Below, one piece after another: positions 1-9,254 of a DNA stretch of 64,000 bases. The translations under genes were made by a program, and so were the position numbers. Source of the DNA: Erythrobacter sp. (GTDB lineage Bacteria; Pseudomonadota; Alphaproteobacteria; Sphingomonadales; Sphingomonadaceae); contig JAPYPR010000001.1 of the NCBI GenBank assembly GCA_029937545.1, positions 77,730 through 141,729 on the forward strand, written 5' to 3'. Below the pieces are notes generated by a model. The model was given only the letters and a program-made list of their open reading frames with translations. It had not been told where the DNA came from and ran no database searches. How positions within the stretch are numbered: position 1 is the first letter of the stretch; each line of letters opens with the position of its first letter.

Positions 1-27
1 GCCTGCTCCCGAGCCTTTTTTGCGAGC

Positions 28-49
28 GGACCGGACATCCGTCCGGTCC
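28..49. repeat. Inverted repeat GGACCGGAC-ATCC-GTCCGGTCC
   Basis: 9-bp perfect arms with a 4-nt loop read directly; possibly a terminator of a gene left of the window. Confidence 0.7.
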
Positions 50-51
50 TT

Positions 52-134
52 GCTGTTCCATCCCGCTCCCCCACCCGGCCACCCACGGCACGATATCTTA
101 TGGGTGGCCGGGTGGGGGAGCGGGATGGAACAGC
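52..134. repeat. Long intergenic palindrome, 34-bp perfect arms with a 15-nt loop
   Basis: gctgttccatcccgctcccccacccggccaccca ... tgggtggccgggtgggggagcgggatggaacagc; core shared with 59010-59073. Confidence 0.9.
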
Positions 135-139
135 CGCAA

Positions 140-161
140 GCTGACGACAGATGTCGTCAGC
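140..161. promoter_or_regulatory. 22-bp perfect palindrome GCTGACGACA-GA-TGTCGTCAGC, candidate operator
   Basis: Perfect 10-bp arms, 13 bp upstream of the likely ATG (175) of the CoA-transferase gene. Confidence 0.6.
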
Positions 162-174
162 GCACGCTACTAAA

Positions 175-1431
175 ATGTACGACTTCCTATCCGGCCTCTC
201 CGTCCTCGAAGTCTCCAGCTTCGTCGCCTCTCCGACCGTCGGCCTGTACTGCGGACAGTTCGGGGCCGAGGTCATTCGCGTCGACCACAAGGATGGCGGG
301 CTCGATTACGATCGCTTCATGCTGGCGGAAAACGGCCGTTCGCTCACTTGGGAGAACCTAAACCGCGCGAAGAAATCCGTCGCGCTGGATTTGCGCAGCG
401 GCGAGGGGCGCGAGCTGTGCGTCGAGCTTGCCAGCGCCATCGGCCAGTGCGTCACGAACCTGCCGGAAAAGAGCTTCCTCAGCCACGCCGCCATGGCGAA
501 AGCACGCGAGGACATGATCTCCGTCCGCATCATGGGCTGGCACGACGGGCGCCAGGCGATGGACTTTACCGTCAACGCCGCCAGCGGCTATCCGCTGATG
601 ACCGGACCCGCAGACTGGGACCCGGCAACCGCACCGCCGGTCAACCAGCTGATGCCGGCCTGGGACTTTCTTACCGGCGCCTATTGCGCCTTCACCCTGC
701 TCGCGGCGCTGCGCCACCGTGACGCCACCGGCGAAGGCGCGGACATCCGCGTGCCGCTGGGTGACGTCGCCATCGGCACGCTCGCCAATAGCGGCACGAT
801 GGCCGAAATGCTGTTTCGCGGCGGCGACCGGGAACGGCTCGGCAACGCCATCTGGGGCGCATTCGGCAGCGACATGATCACGCGTGACGGCGTGCGCTTC
901 ATGGTCGCGGCGCTGACCGCCAAGCAATGGCACGGCATCGTCGAAGCATTCGGGCTGGAAGACCAGATCGCCGCGCTCGAGGCAGAGCTCGGCGTGCGTT
1001 TTGCCGATGGCGACACACCCCGCTTCCAGCACCGCGACCGGCTGCTCGGCCTGTTCCAGTCCGTCGCCGGTCAGCACGATTATGCCGAACTCGAAAGGCG
1101 CATGGCCGCCGCAGGGACGACCTACGAACGCTACCGCACGCCTTATCAAGCGGCGCAGGACCCGCAGTTGGTCGGCGACAATCCGCTGTTCGGGCGCACG
1201 CCGGGCAATCCGAGCGGCTTCGACTATCCGGTTGCCCGCAGCTTCGCCAACATGCCCGACAAACCGCGCGGCGAGCCGCAGCGCGCGCCCTATCTCGGCG
1301 AACATACCGAACAGGTTCTGGCCGACACGCTCGGCCTGTCATCCGGGGCTATCGGCAAGCTGATGGACAGCGGCATTGCCGCCCCGAGCGATGAAGCCCA
1401 CGACTATTCCAAAATCAGGATCATGCCATGA
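175..1431 (+). CDS. CoA transferase, CaiB/BaiF (family III)
   Basis: N-terminal LSGLSVLEVSSFVASPTVGLYCGQFGAEVIRVD and ADIRVPLGDVAIGTLAN resemble family III CoA transferases; ATG at 175 preferred over 151, which lies inside a palindrome. Confidence 0.88.
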   Translation: MYDFLSGLSVLEVSSFVASPTVGLYCGQFGAEVIRVDHKDGGLDYDRFMLAENGRSLTWENLNRAKKSVALDLRSGEGRELCVELASAIGQCVTNLPEKSFLSHAAMAKAREDMISVRIMGWHDGRQAMDFTVNAASGYPLMTGPADWDPATAPPVNQLMPAWDFLTGAYCAFTLLAALRHRDATGEGADIRVPLGDVAIGTLANSGTMAEMLFRGGDRERLGNAIWGAFGSDMITRDGVRFMVAALTAKQWHGIVEAFGLEDQIAALEAELGVRFADGDTPRFQHRDRLLGLFQSVAGQHDYAELERRMAAAGTTYERYRTPYQAAQDPQLVGDNPLFGRTPGNPSGFDYPVARSFANMPDKPRGEPQRAPYLGEHTEQVLADTLGLSSGAIGKLMDSGIAAPSDEAHDYSKIRIMP

Positions 1432-2672
1432 CGTCACCCAGCCAATCCCTCCGCCGCGTCGCCATCTGCAAGCCGCTGCGCACGCCGGTCGGCAAGTTCC
1501 TCGGCACGCTAGCCCCGCTCGAGGCAGGGGAGCTGGGTGCAATCATCATCAAGGCGCTGGTCGAGCGCAGCGGCGTCGACCCAATGGGCGTCGACGATGT
1601 CGTCTTCAGCCAGGGATACGGCAGCGGCGAGGCGCCGGCCATCGGGCGCTGGAGCTGGCTGGCGGCAGGCTATCCGATCGAAGTGCCCGGCTTCCAGCTC
1701 GACCGGCGCTGCGGGTCGGGCCTGCAGGCAGTCGCGACGGCAGCGATGATGGTGCAGACCGGCGTTGCCGATTGCGTGCTGGCGGGCGGGGTCGAGAGCA
1801 TGTCCAATGTCGAGCATTACACCACCAAGGCCCGCATGGGCGCGCGGATGGGCGACATGGTGCTATGGGACAGGCTGACGCGCGGGCGGCTGATGAGCCA
1901 GCCGATCGAGCGCTTCGGCGTCATCACCGGCATGATCGAAACGGCGGAGAATCTCGCGAAGGATTACGACATCTCGCGCGAGGCCTCCGATGCCTTTGCC
2001 GTTCGTTCTCACCAGAATGCCGCCAAGGCGTGGGACGAGGGCAAATTCGACGAGCAGCTGGTGCCGGTCGAGATCCCCCAGCGCCGCGGCGATCCCGTGG
2101 TCTTCGCAAAGGATGAAGGGTTCCGCGCCGATGCCGACATGGAGACGCTCGGCAAATTGCGCGCCATCGATCTGAAGCGCGATCCCGATGCCATCGTGAC
2201 GGCAGGCAATGCCAGCCAGCAGAATGACGCCGCGGCGGCCTGCCTCGTGGTGGCGGAGGACAAGGTCGAGGAACTCGGCCTGGAACCGATCCTGTGGTTC
2301 CACAGTTGGGCCGCGGCCGGCTGCGACCCCAGCCGCATGGGCATCGGTCCGGTCCCGGCGGTCGTGAAGCTTTTCGAGCGCACCGGCATGGGCTGGGACG
2401 ACATTGGCCTGATCGAGCTGAACGAAGCCTTTGCCCCGCAGGCCCTCGCGGTGCTGAAAGGTTGGGGCTTTGCCGAGGACGACAGTCGCCGCGAGATTGT
2501 TAACGTGAACGGGTCCGGCATCTCGCTCGGCCATCCGATCGGCGCGACCGGCATCCGCATCCTCGCCGATATGGCGCACGAGATGCAGCGCCGCGAAGTC
2601 CGTTGTGGTCTCGAAACCATGTGCATCGGCGGCGGACAGGGTATGGCTGCCATCTTCGAACGCGCTGCCTGA
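1428..2672 (+). CDS. Acetyl-CoA C-acetyltransferase (thiolase)
   Basis: Thiolase signatures LDRRCGSGLQAV, NVNGSGISLGHPIGATG, CIGGGQGMA. Confidence 0.95.
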   Translation: MTSPSQSLRRVAICKPLRTPVGKFLGTLAPLEAGELGAIIIKALVERSGVDPMGVDDVVFSQGYGSGEAPAIGRWSWLAAGYPIEVPGFQLDRRCGSGLQAVATAAMMVQTGVADCVLAGGVESMSNVEHYTTKARMGARMGDMVLWDRLTRGRLMSQPIERFGVITGMIETAENLAKDYDISREASDAFAVRSHQNAAKAWDEGKFDEQLVPVEIPQRRGDPVVFAKDEGFRADADMETLGKLRAIDLKRDPDAIVTAGNASQQNDAAAACLVVAEDKVEELGLEPILWFHSWAAAGCDPSRMGIGPVPAVVKLFERTGMGWDDIGLIELNEAFAPQALAVLKGWGFAEDDSRREIVNVNGSGISLGHPIGATGIRILADMAHEMQRREVRCGLETMCIGGGQGMAAIFERAA

Positions 2673-3544
2673 TGAGCGACGCCGCCGCGCAGGACTGGTC
2701 CGACTGGCTGGGGCGCGAGCAGGGCTCGCACGACCGGCTCGACCCGGGGCTCGCGGCCCGGTGGGCGGGGACCTTCGATCGTCCGGCTCCTGACGACGGC
2801 GCGATGCCGCAGGGCATCCACCTTTGTCTGTGCACGCCGAATGCGTCGACCGCCGCCCTGGGCGAGGACGGTCATCCGCAGCGCAGCGACAGTGCCGACA
2901 GCTTCTTGCCGCCGGTGCCGCTCCCGCGCCGGATGTGGGCGGCGAGCAAGATGCAGTTCCATTCGCCCATCGCCCTCGGCGCGCAGATCGAGCGCGTGTC
3001 CCGGATCGCATCGATCGAGGAGAAATCGGGGCGCAGCGGGACCCTCGTCTTCGTCGATGTCGATCACCGCACCAGCGCCGATGGCGCGCTGGCGGTAACC
3101 GAGCGCCAGACGCTGGTTTACCGCGAAGCGGCGGCAAGCGACGCTCGGCTCAGCCCGCCACCCGCGACAGGGCAACCATTCGACCCGGCGGAATGGGACG
3201 CGCATCATACGCTGGTGCCCGATCCTCGCCTGTTGTTCCGCTACTCGGCGCTGACCTTCAACACCCACCGCATCCATTACGATGCGCCCTATGCGCGCGA
3301 GATCGAGCGATATCGGGGGCTGGTCGTTCACGGCCCGCTGATGGCCAGTCTCTTGCTGCAACTGGCGGCGCGCGAGTTCGGCGACAATCGACTCGCCAGC
3401 TTCGGCTTTCGCGCGATCAGCCCGGCGATTGCGGACGAGCCGCTCCATCTGGCCCTGCGGCAAGGCGAGGCAGACATCGAACTCGCCGCGATTGCCGCCG
3501 ACGACGGGCGCGAATGCTTGGAGGCCCGCGCCAGTATCGCCTAG
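2672..3544 (+). CDS. MaoC/HTD2-like acyl-CoA hydratase (mesaconyl/itaconyl-CoA hydratase type)
   Basis: SALTFNTHRIHYDAPYARE...YRGLVVHGPLMASLL hot-dog fold signature; ATG overlaps the preceding TGA. Confidence 0.82.
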   Translation: MSDAAAQDWSDWLGREQGSHDRLDPGLAARWAGTFDRPAPDDGAMPQGIHLCLCTPNASTAALGEDGHPQRSDSADSFLPPVPLPRRMWAASKMQFHSPIALGAQIERVSRIASIEEKSGRSGTLVFVDVDHRTSADGALAVTERQTLVYREAAASDARLSPPPATGQPFDPAEWDAHHTLVPDPRLLFRYSALTFNTHRIHYDAPYAREIERYRGLVVHGPLMASLLLQLAAREFGDNRLASFGFRAISPAIADEPLHLALRQGEADIELAAIAADDGRECLEARASIA

Positions 3545-4311
3545 TCCAGCGGATAGGGTGCGATTGGCTTGAGCACCGAATAGCTTTCTTTCGCCGGTTC
3601 GCGCGCCAGCTCGGGAAAATCGATCGCGGGCGGATCGACGTGCATATCGGGCAGGCGGTCGAGCAGGTCGCGCAGCAGCGTCAGCCGCCCGCATTTCTGG
3701 TCGTTGAAATCGACCAGCGTCCAGGGCGCATGTTCGGTATGCGTCGCGGCCAGCATAGCCTCGCGTGCCGCCGTATAGGCATCGTATTTCTCGCGCGCGG
3801 CGAGATCGATCGGCGACAGCTTCCACCGCTTCAACGGATCTTCGAGCCTTTCGCGCAGGCGCTCTTCCTGCTGCGCTTGATCGGTGGTCAGCCAGTACTT
3901 GAACAGCAGGATGCCATCGTCGACGAGCAGCTTCTCGAACACCGGCACCTGCTTGAGAAACGCATCGACCTCAGCTTGAGAGGCATAGTCCATAACCTGC
4001 TCCACCCCGGCGCGATTGTACCAGCTGCGGTCGAACAGGACGATCTCGCCCGCACTGGGCAGGTGCTGAACATAGCGCTGGAAATACCACTGCGACTGCT
4101 CGGCCTCGGTCGGCTTGGAGAGAGCGACCACGCGGCACTGGCGGGGATTGAGCCGTTCGCGAACCGCCTTGATCGCGCCACCCTTGCCTGCGGTGTCGCG
4201 GCCCTCGAACAGCACAACGATCCGCTGCCCGGTCGTGCGCGCCCAGCGGGCCATCCCTACGAGTTCCTCCTCCATAGGGTCGAGCGCGGCTTCGTATTGT
4301 TTGCGTTTCAT
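3541..4311 (-). CDS. ppk2: Polyphosphate kinase 2 family protein
   Basis: VVLFEGRDTAGKGGAIKAV Walker A and LFDRSWYNRAGVE motif. Confidence 0.93.
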   Translation of the reverse strand: MKRKQYEAALDPMEEELVGMARWARTTGQRIVVLFEGRDTAGKGGAIKAVRERLNPRQCRVVALSKPTEAEQSQWYFQRYVQHLPSAGEIVLFDRSWYNRAGVEQVMDYASQAEVDAFLKQVPVFEKLLVDDGILLFKYWLTTDQAQQEERLRERLEDPLKRWKLSPIDLAAREKYDAYTAAREAMLAATHTEHAPWTLVDFNDQKCGRLTLLRDLLDRLPDMHVDPPAIDFPELAREPAKESYSVLKPIAPYPLD

Positions 4312-4370
4312 CGGGCGATCTCCGGCTTCGTTTGAACAAAGGACGCAAACCCAGTATCACCGGTAACGAT

Positions 4371-5327
4371 ATGGCGACACTTTCAGATTCCGAACAGGCA
4401 GATTCCGAACAGGACTTTAGGCGGCTGCCGGACCTTCCGGCAGATGTCTTCACCGCGCCGCTCAAACGGCCCGAGCATGTCGGCGAGGACTGGCTGGAGC
4501 CCAAACAGACCGAATACGACAGCGAAGACGATGCAATCTGGGACGATCTCTTCGCACGCCAGATGAAAGTTCTGCCCGGCCGGGCGGCGACGGCCTTCAT
4601 GGAAGGCACCGAAAAGCTCGACCTTGGCCGCGGCGGTGTGCCCGAATTCGGCACACTGAGCGAAGAGCTGGACAAGCTCACCGGGTGGAGCGTGGTGCCC
4701 GTGCCCATGCTGATCCCCGATCACGTGTTCTTCTGGCATCTCGCCAATCGCCGGTTCCCAGCCGGCAATTTCATCCGCACGCGCGAGACCTTCGATTACA
4801 TCCAGGAGCCGGACGTCTTCCACGATGTGTTCGGCCATGTGCCGATGCTGACCGATCCGGTCTATGCCGATTATATCCAGGAGTATGGCCGTGCCGGGTG
4901 GAAGGCGATGCGCTACAACCGGTTGAAAGCGCTGGGCGCATTGTACTGGTACACGGTCGAATTCGGGCTGCTGCAGGAAGCGCCTGGCGATATCCGCGCT
5001 TATGGTGCGGGCATCCTCTCCGGCCCGACCGAGGTGGTCTATGCGACCGAAGCGCAGAGCCCCAACCGCATCATGCTCAACGTCGATCGGGTAATGCGCA
5101 CCGATTACGTGATCAGCGATTTGCAGCCGACCTATTTCGTGATCGAGAGCTTCGAGGATCTTTACCGCCAGACGGTAGAGCGCGACTTCGACAAGCTCTA
5201 TCGCAGCCTCGGCCCGGGTTTCACCTATGCCAATACTGCCGTGATCGACGTCGATTACGTGGTCAACGAAGGCACGCTGGAATATACGCTGCGCGGCGGA
5301 CGCGGGAGCGGTGCCGAAGCGGTCTGA
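4371..5327 (+). CDS. phhA: Phenylalanine 4-monooxygenase
   Basis: PDVFHDVFGHVPMLTDPVYADY and YWYTVEFGL aromatic amino acid hydroxylase motifs. Confidence 0.93.
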   Translation: MATLSDSEQADSEQDFRRLPDLPADVFTAPLKRPEHVGEDWLEPKQTEYDSEDDAIWDDLFARQMKVLPGRAATAFMEGTEKLDLGRGGVPEFGTLSEELDKLTGWSVVPVPMLIPDHVFFWHLANRRFPAGNFIRTRETFDYIQEPDVFHDVFGHVPMLTDPVYADYIQEYGRAGWKAMRYNRLKALGALYWYTVEFGLLQEAPGDIRAYGAGILSGPTEVVYATEAQSPNRIMLNVDRVMRTDYVISDLQPTYFVIESFEDLYRQTVERDFDKLYRSLGPGFTYANTAVIDVDYVVNEGTLEYTLRGGRGSGAEAV

Positions 5328-5360
5328 CGCAAGGCGAGGCAGCTACATCACGCAGCGAAA

Positions 5361-5390
5361 AGGGGCGCCGGATCGCTCCGGCACCCCCTT
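5361..5390. terminator. Bidirectional intrinsic terminator-like hairpin
   Basis: aaaaGGGGcGCCGGAtcgcTCCGGCaCCCCcttgtt between convergent genes. Confidence 0.7.
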
Positions 5391-5416
5391 GTTCAGCTTG
5401 GCACCGAGATGGACGC

Positions 5417-5668
5417 TTACGGGGTGTCCATGTCGTCAGCGGTTTCTTCCATGCTTTCTTCCATGGCGTCGGTCTCGTCGTCCATGGCATCGGCCTGTTC
5501 GTCGGTGATCTCACCCGAAGCTTCCATGTCGTTGACCATCGCGTCACGATTGTCTTCCATCTGTTCCGCCTGGTCTTCCATGGCGTTTTCTTCCGGGCTG
5601 TCGCAGGCGGCGAGGCCGAGGCTCAGCGCGGCGGCCGAAGCGACGATCGTAGTCTTGTTGAACTTCAT
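5417..5668 (-). CDS. Small acidic putative lipoprotein
   Basis: MKFNKTTIVASAAALSLGLAACDSPEEN: signal peptide with lipobox LAAC, then Glu/Asp/Met-rich tail. Confidence 0.7.
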   Translation of the reverse strand: MKFNKTTIVASAAALSLGLAACDSPEENAMEDQAEQMEDNRDAMVNDMEASGEITDEQADAMDDETDAMEESMEETADDMDTP

Positions 5669-5742
5669 GTTTATTCCCCTTGTATTGGCGAGCGGCTGCA
5701 GCATGCGGCGGCTCCTTTCGTGGTACGATTGCAGTCTATCGT

Positions 5743-5997
5743 TTACTGATAGGCACGCTGGCGCACGAAATTGAAAATGCCGATTGCAACGGCTGCTCCG
5801 GCAACGGCCCACAACAGGGCGATGCCGCTGACCGCGTCGACCACGGATCCGCCGCTGGCAACGAGGCCGACGAGCAGTGATCCAAGGACGCCGACACCTG
5901 CGTTCATCGCAATGGTGCGACCGTCTTCGATCCTGAGAATGATTGTTGCCAGCCATCCGAGGATGGCGCCGACGACAATCAGGATGAGGAGACCCAT
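5743..5997 (-). CDS. GlsB/YeaQ/YmgE family stress-response membrane protein
   Basis: LLILIVVGAILGWLATII...GVLGSLLVGLVASGG pattern of the transglycosylase-associated small membrane family. Confidence 0.85.
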   Translation of the reverse strand: MGLLILIVVGAILGWLATIILRIEDGRTIAMNAGVGVLGSLLVGLVASGGSVVDAVSGIALLWAVAGAAVAIGIFNFVRQRAYQ

Positions 5998-6110
5998 GTC
6001 AGGCGTTCCTTCGTGACTACATTCGCAAGAGAAAGTCTTCTCGCGAGAAAAGGTTCCGCAAATGTGTCAGGAAAATGTCTTTCGGGGGGATTTCACAGGG
6101 CTCGGATTGG

Positions 6111-6905
6111 TCAGAAAACGAGGAGTAACACCGTGCCCAGGATGACGCGGTAGACGACGAACACCATCATCGATGCTTTTTTGAGGAAATTCATCAGGAA
6201 CATCATCGTGGCGAGGGCAGCGAAAAAGGTCATGACACCGGCGCCCAATGCATCGAGCTGCATCTCCCGCGTCGCATCGACCAGGTCGAGCGCGGCGATC
6301 AGGCCGGCCCCTGCGACTGCCGGGATTGCCAGCAGGAAGGAAAAGCGCGCCGATTCCACCCGGTCGTACCCAAGGAAGCGCGCCGCCGTCATGGTAGCAC
6401 CAGAACGGCTGGTGCCCGGGATCAGCGCCATCGCCTGCGCCACGCCGACGATGATCGCATCGCGCAGGCTGAGGTTTTCATAGGTCTTGGTTGCCTTGCC
6501 GATCCGGTCGGCGATGCCGAGCAGGATGCCGAAGACGATAAGGTTGATCGCGACCAGCTGCGTCGAACGCAGGCTTTCGAGATGTCCGCCGAGCTTGAGA
6601 TAGAGCCCCGCGATCACCGCGGGGATCGTGCCCGCCAGCACAAACAGGAACAGCCGCCGCTGCTTCGGATCCTTGCCCAGCCCGACAGTCGCGAAACCGC
6701 CCCGCGCCAGTCCGATCACGTCCTTGCGGAAATAGAGGATGATCGCCAGCAGCGAGCCGACATGGACCGCCACGTCGATCATCGGCCCCTGGTCCGGCCA
6801 GTCGGTCAGCTTGGGGATCAAGATCAAATGCCCCGACGAGGAAATCGGGAGGAATTCCGTGATCCCCTGAACGATGGCGATGATGAATTGCTGCAGGAAG
6901 GTCAT
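6111..6905 (-). CDS. uppP: Undecaprenyl-diphosphatase
   Basis: IVQGITEFLPISSSGHLIL and LIPGTSRSGATMTAARFLGYDR. Confidence 0.97.
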   Translation of the reverse strand: MTFLQQFIIAIVQGITEFLPISSSGHLILIPKLTDWPDQGPMIDVAVHVGSLLAIILYFRKDVIGLARGGFATVGLGKDPKQRRLFLFVLAGTIPAVIAGLYLKLGGHLESLRSTQLVAINLIVFGILLGIADRIGKATKTYENLSLRDAIIVGVAQAMALIPGTSRSGATMTAARFLGYDRVESARFSFLLAIPAVAGAGLIAALDLVDATREMQLDALGAGVMTFFAALATMMFLMNFLKKASMMVFVVYRVILGTVLLLVF

Positions 6906-6920
6906 AGCGGGCCAATGAAG

Positions 6921-6950
6921 AAAGGGCGGGACAAGTCAAGAGACCCGCCC
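6921..6950 (-). terminator. Terminator-like hairpin downstream of the M13 peptidase gene
   Basis: Minus strand GGGCGGGtctcttgacttgtCCCGCCCTTTCTTC. Confidence 0.6.
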
Positions 6951-6983
6951 CGCCCATTCGGTGGTTTACGGCAGGCCGCGCTG

Positions 6984-9128
6984 TTACCAGATGCGGATGC
7001 GCTCTTCCGGCGGCAGGTAGAGATCGTCCTCCGGCGTCACGTTGAACGCTTCATGCCATTCGTCGAAGTTCCGCACGACGCCGTTCACGCGGTAATAAGG
7101 TGGGCTGTGCGGATCGGTGCGCAGTTGCTGGCGTAGAGCGTCGTCGCGCTGAGCCGTCCGCCAGACCTGTGCCCAAGCGAGGAAGAAGCGCTGGTCGCCG
7201 GTCAGCCCGTCGATCACCGGCACGTCCTTGCCCTCGGTCGCCAGCTTGTAGGCGCGGTAGGCCATCGAGAGACCGCCAAGGTCGCCGATGTTCTCGCCCA
7301 GCGTGAGACGGCCGTTGACGCAGGTTTCGCCATCGTCGAGCGGGCAGAACTGGTTGTACTGGGCCACCAGCGCATCGGTCAGGCCGTCGAAATTGGCGCG
7401 ATCCTCGTCCGTCCACCAGTTCTGGAGCGCGCCGGTGGCGCTGAACTTGGATCCCTGGTCGTCGAAACCGTGGCCGATCTCGTGTCCGATCACGCCACCG
7501 ATCGCGCCGTAATTCACTGCGAGGTCCGCATTCGGCCCGAAGAACGGTTGCTGCAGGATACCGGCAGGGAAAACGATCTCGTTCTTCAGCGGATTGTAAT
7601 AGGCGTTCACCGTCTGCGGCAGCATGCCCCATTCGGTCCGGTCGATCGGGCCGCCCAACTTGTCGAGCATGTCGCACCACGCCCAGTGTGCCGCCGCCAT
7701 CCGATTGCCGAGCGGATCGCCCGCCTTCACATCGAGACCCTCGTAAGTCTCGAGATTGTCGCGATAGCCGATCTTCGGATCGAAGCTGTCGAGCTTGGCC
7801 ATGGCCTGCTCTTTCGAGGCTTCGCTCATCCAGTCGATCTCGGCGAGCGATTCGGCGAGAGCGATGCGCAGGTTCGCGACCAGCTCGTCCATTGCTTCCT
7901 TGCTGGCGGGCGGGAAGTACCGCTCGACGTAGGATGCGCCGAGCAGTTCGCCGAACTGGCTTTCCGTCTCGCCGATTGCGCGTTTCCAGCGCGGGCGCTG
8001 TTCGGGCGTGCCGCGCAGCAGCGTGCCGTAGAACGCGAAGTCGGCCTCATCGATGTCGGAGCCGAGGATGGCGGCGTTGTTGTCGAGAAATTCCTTGATC
8101 GTCCACGCCTTGAGCGTGGCGAGGTCGGTCGTCCCGAGCAGTTCGAGCATGCCGGTGAAGCCCTTGCCCAGCTTCGCCATGGCTTCCGCGTCGAGGCCGA
8201 TTTCCTCGGCCCGCTCCGCGCTCGGGCGCAGGTTGGTCACGACGAAGCGATCCGCCTCACCGAAGCCCGAGGCCTCGATCATGGTCTCGATCGGGAAATC
8301 GTCCGCAAGCTCGCCGAGTTCGGCGGGGGTGAAGGGATTGTAGAACAGGTCGACGTTGCGGCTGGCCGCGCGGTCGCTCGAAATCGTGCGGGCGATGGTG
8401 TCCTCGAAGCCGTATACCGCCATCGCGGCTGCGGCGGGATCCTCGTAACCGGCCTTGCCCATCAGGAAGGTGAGGTACTCCTTGTACTTCGCCTTGATGT
8501 TCTCGCCCTTCTCGCTGGTGTCGGTATAATAATCGCGATCAGGCAGGCCGAGGCCGCCGGAACTGAGATAGACCGAGTAGCGATCGGTTTCCTTGGCATC
8601 GACATTCACCCCGCCGCCAAGAGGCGAAGGGTATCCCGGCGTCGCCCACAGCGTCAGCAGAGCGTCAATGCTGTCGGCGGCCTGTATACGCTCCAGATAC
8701 GGCTGAGCGGCAGACATGCCGGAGGCATCGATAGCATCCGTATCAAGATAGGAATCGTACACCGCCACGATCCGCTTCTCGTTCGCAGTCAGTGAGGCCG
8801 GGTCCTTGGCGTTCAGTTCGTCCACCAGCGTTTTCACGTCGCTGGTGGATTTTTCGCGCAACAGGTTGAAGGCGCCGAAACTGCTGAATTCGGCAGGCAG
8901 GGGGTTGGCGTCGAGCCATTCCTGGTTCGCATAGGCGAAGAAGTCGTCACCCGGATCGACATCCGGGGAAAGCGTTGCCGGATCGAAGCCCCATTCGCCG
9001 AAGCTCATGGTGGGCAGTTCGTTGGTTTCCTCGGCCATGTTGGCTTCGGTATGGTCGTCGGACAGGGCAGGGGTGGCGAGGCCGAGCGCAAGAGCGCTCG
9101 CACCGGCGGCAAGGATGGTACGGATCAT
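6984..9128 (-). CDS. M13 family metallopeptidase (neprilysin-like), secreted
   Basis: VIGHEIGHGFDDQGSKF zinc motif and ENIGDLGGL; signal peptide from MIRTILAAGASALALGLATPALS. Confidence 0.95.
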   Translation of the reverse strand: MIRTILAAGASALALGLATPALSDDHTEANMAEETNELPTMSFGEWGFDPATLSPDVDPGDDFFAYANQEWLDANPLPAEFSSFGAFNLLREKSTSDVKTLVDELNAKDPASLTANEKRIVAVYDSYLDTDAIDASGMSAAQPYLERIQAADSIDALLTLWATPGYPSPLGGGVNVDAKETDRYSVYLSSGGLGLPDRDYYTDTSEKGENIKAKYKEYLTFLMGKAGYEDPAAAAMAVYGFEDTIARTISSDRAASRNVDLFYNPFTPAELGELADDFPIETMIEASGFGEADRFVVTNLRPSAERAEEIGLDAEAMAKLGKGFTGMLELLGTTDLATLKAWTIKEFLDNNAAILGSDIDEADFAFYGTLLRGTPEQRPRWKRAIGETESQFGELLGASYVERYFPPASKEAMDELVANLRIALAESLAEIDWMSEASKEQAMAKLDSFDPKIGYRDNLETYEGLDVKAGDPLGNRMAAAHWAWCDMLDKLGGPIDRTEWGMLPQTVNAYYNPLKNEIVFPAGILQQPFFGPNADLAVNYGAIGGVIGHEIGHGFDDQGSKFSATGALQNWWTDEDRANFDGLTDALVAQYNQFCPLDDGETCVNGRLTLGENIGDLGGLSMAYRAYKLATEGKDVPVIDGLTGDQRFFLAWAQVWRTAQRDDALRQQLRTDPHSPPYYRVNGVVRNFDEWHEAFNVTPEDDLYLPPEERIRIW

Positions 9129-9254
9129 TATGTGCAGTCTCCCAATCGCAGTCACCCGGCCGCAGGGAGGCCGGAATCGGATAATCATTAACTAACAGCT
9201 TTCGTCGCGCGTGCGATGCAGTTTGTCGGCTCAAACAATGGTTTGGGCGAGGAA

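Noticed and set aside
20-361. ORF spanning the left-edge palindromes
   Set aside because: Runs through the inverted repeats and out of frame over the CoA-transferase gene; no coding character.
4384-4413. 15-bp tandem duplication at the phhA N-terminus (DSEQADSEQ)
   Set aside because: Short in-frame duplication in a poorly conserved N-terminus; no functional implication visible.
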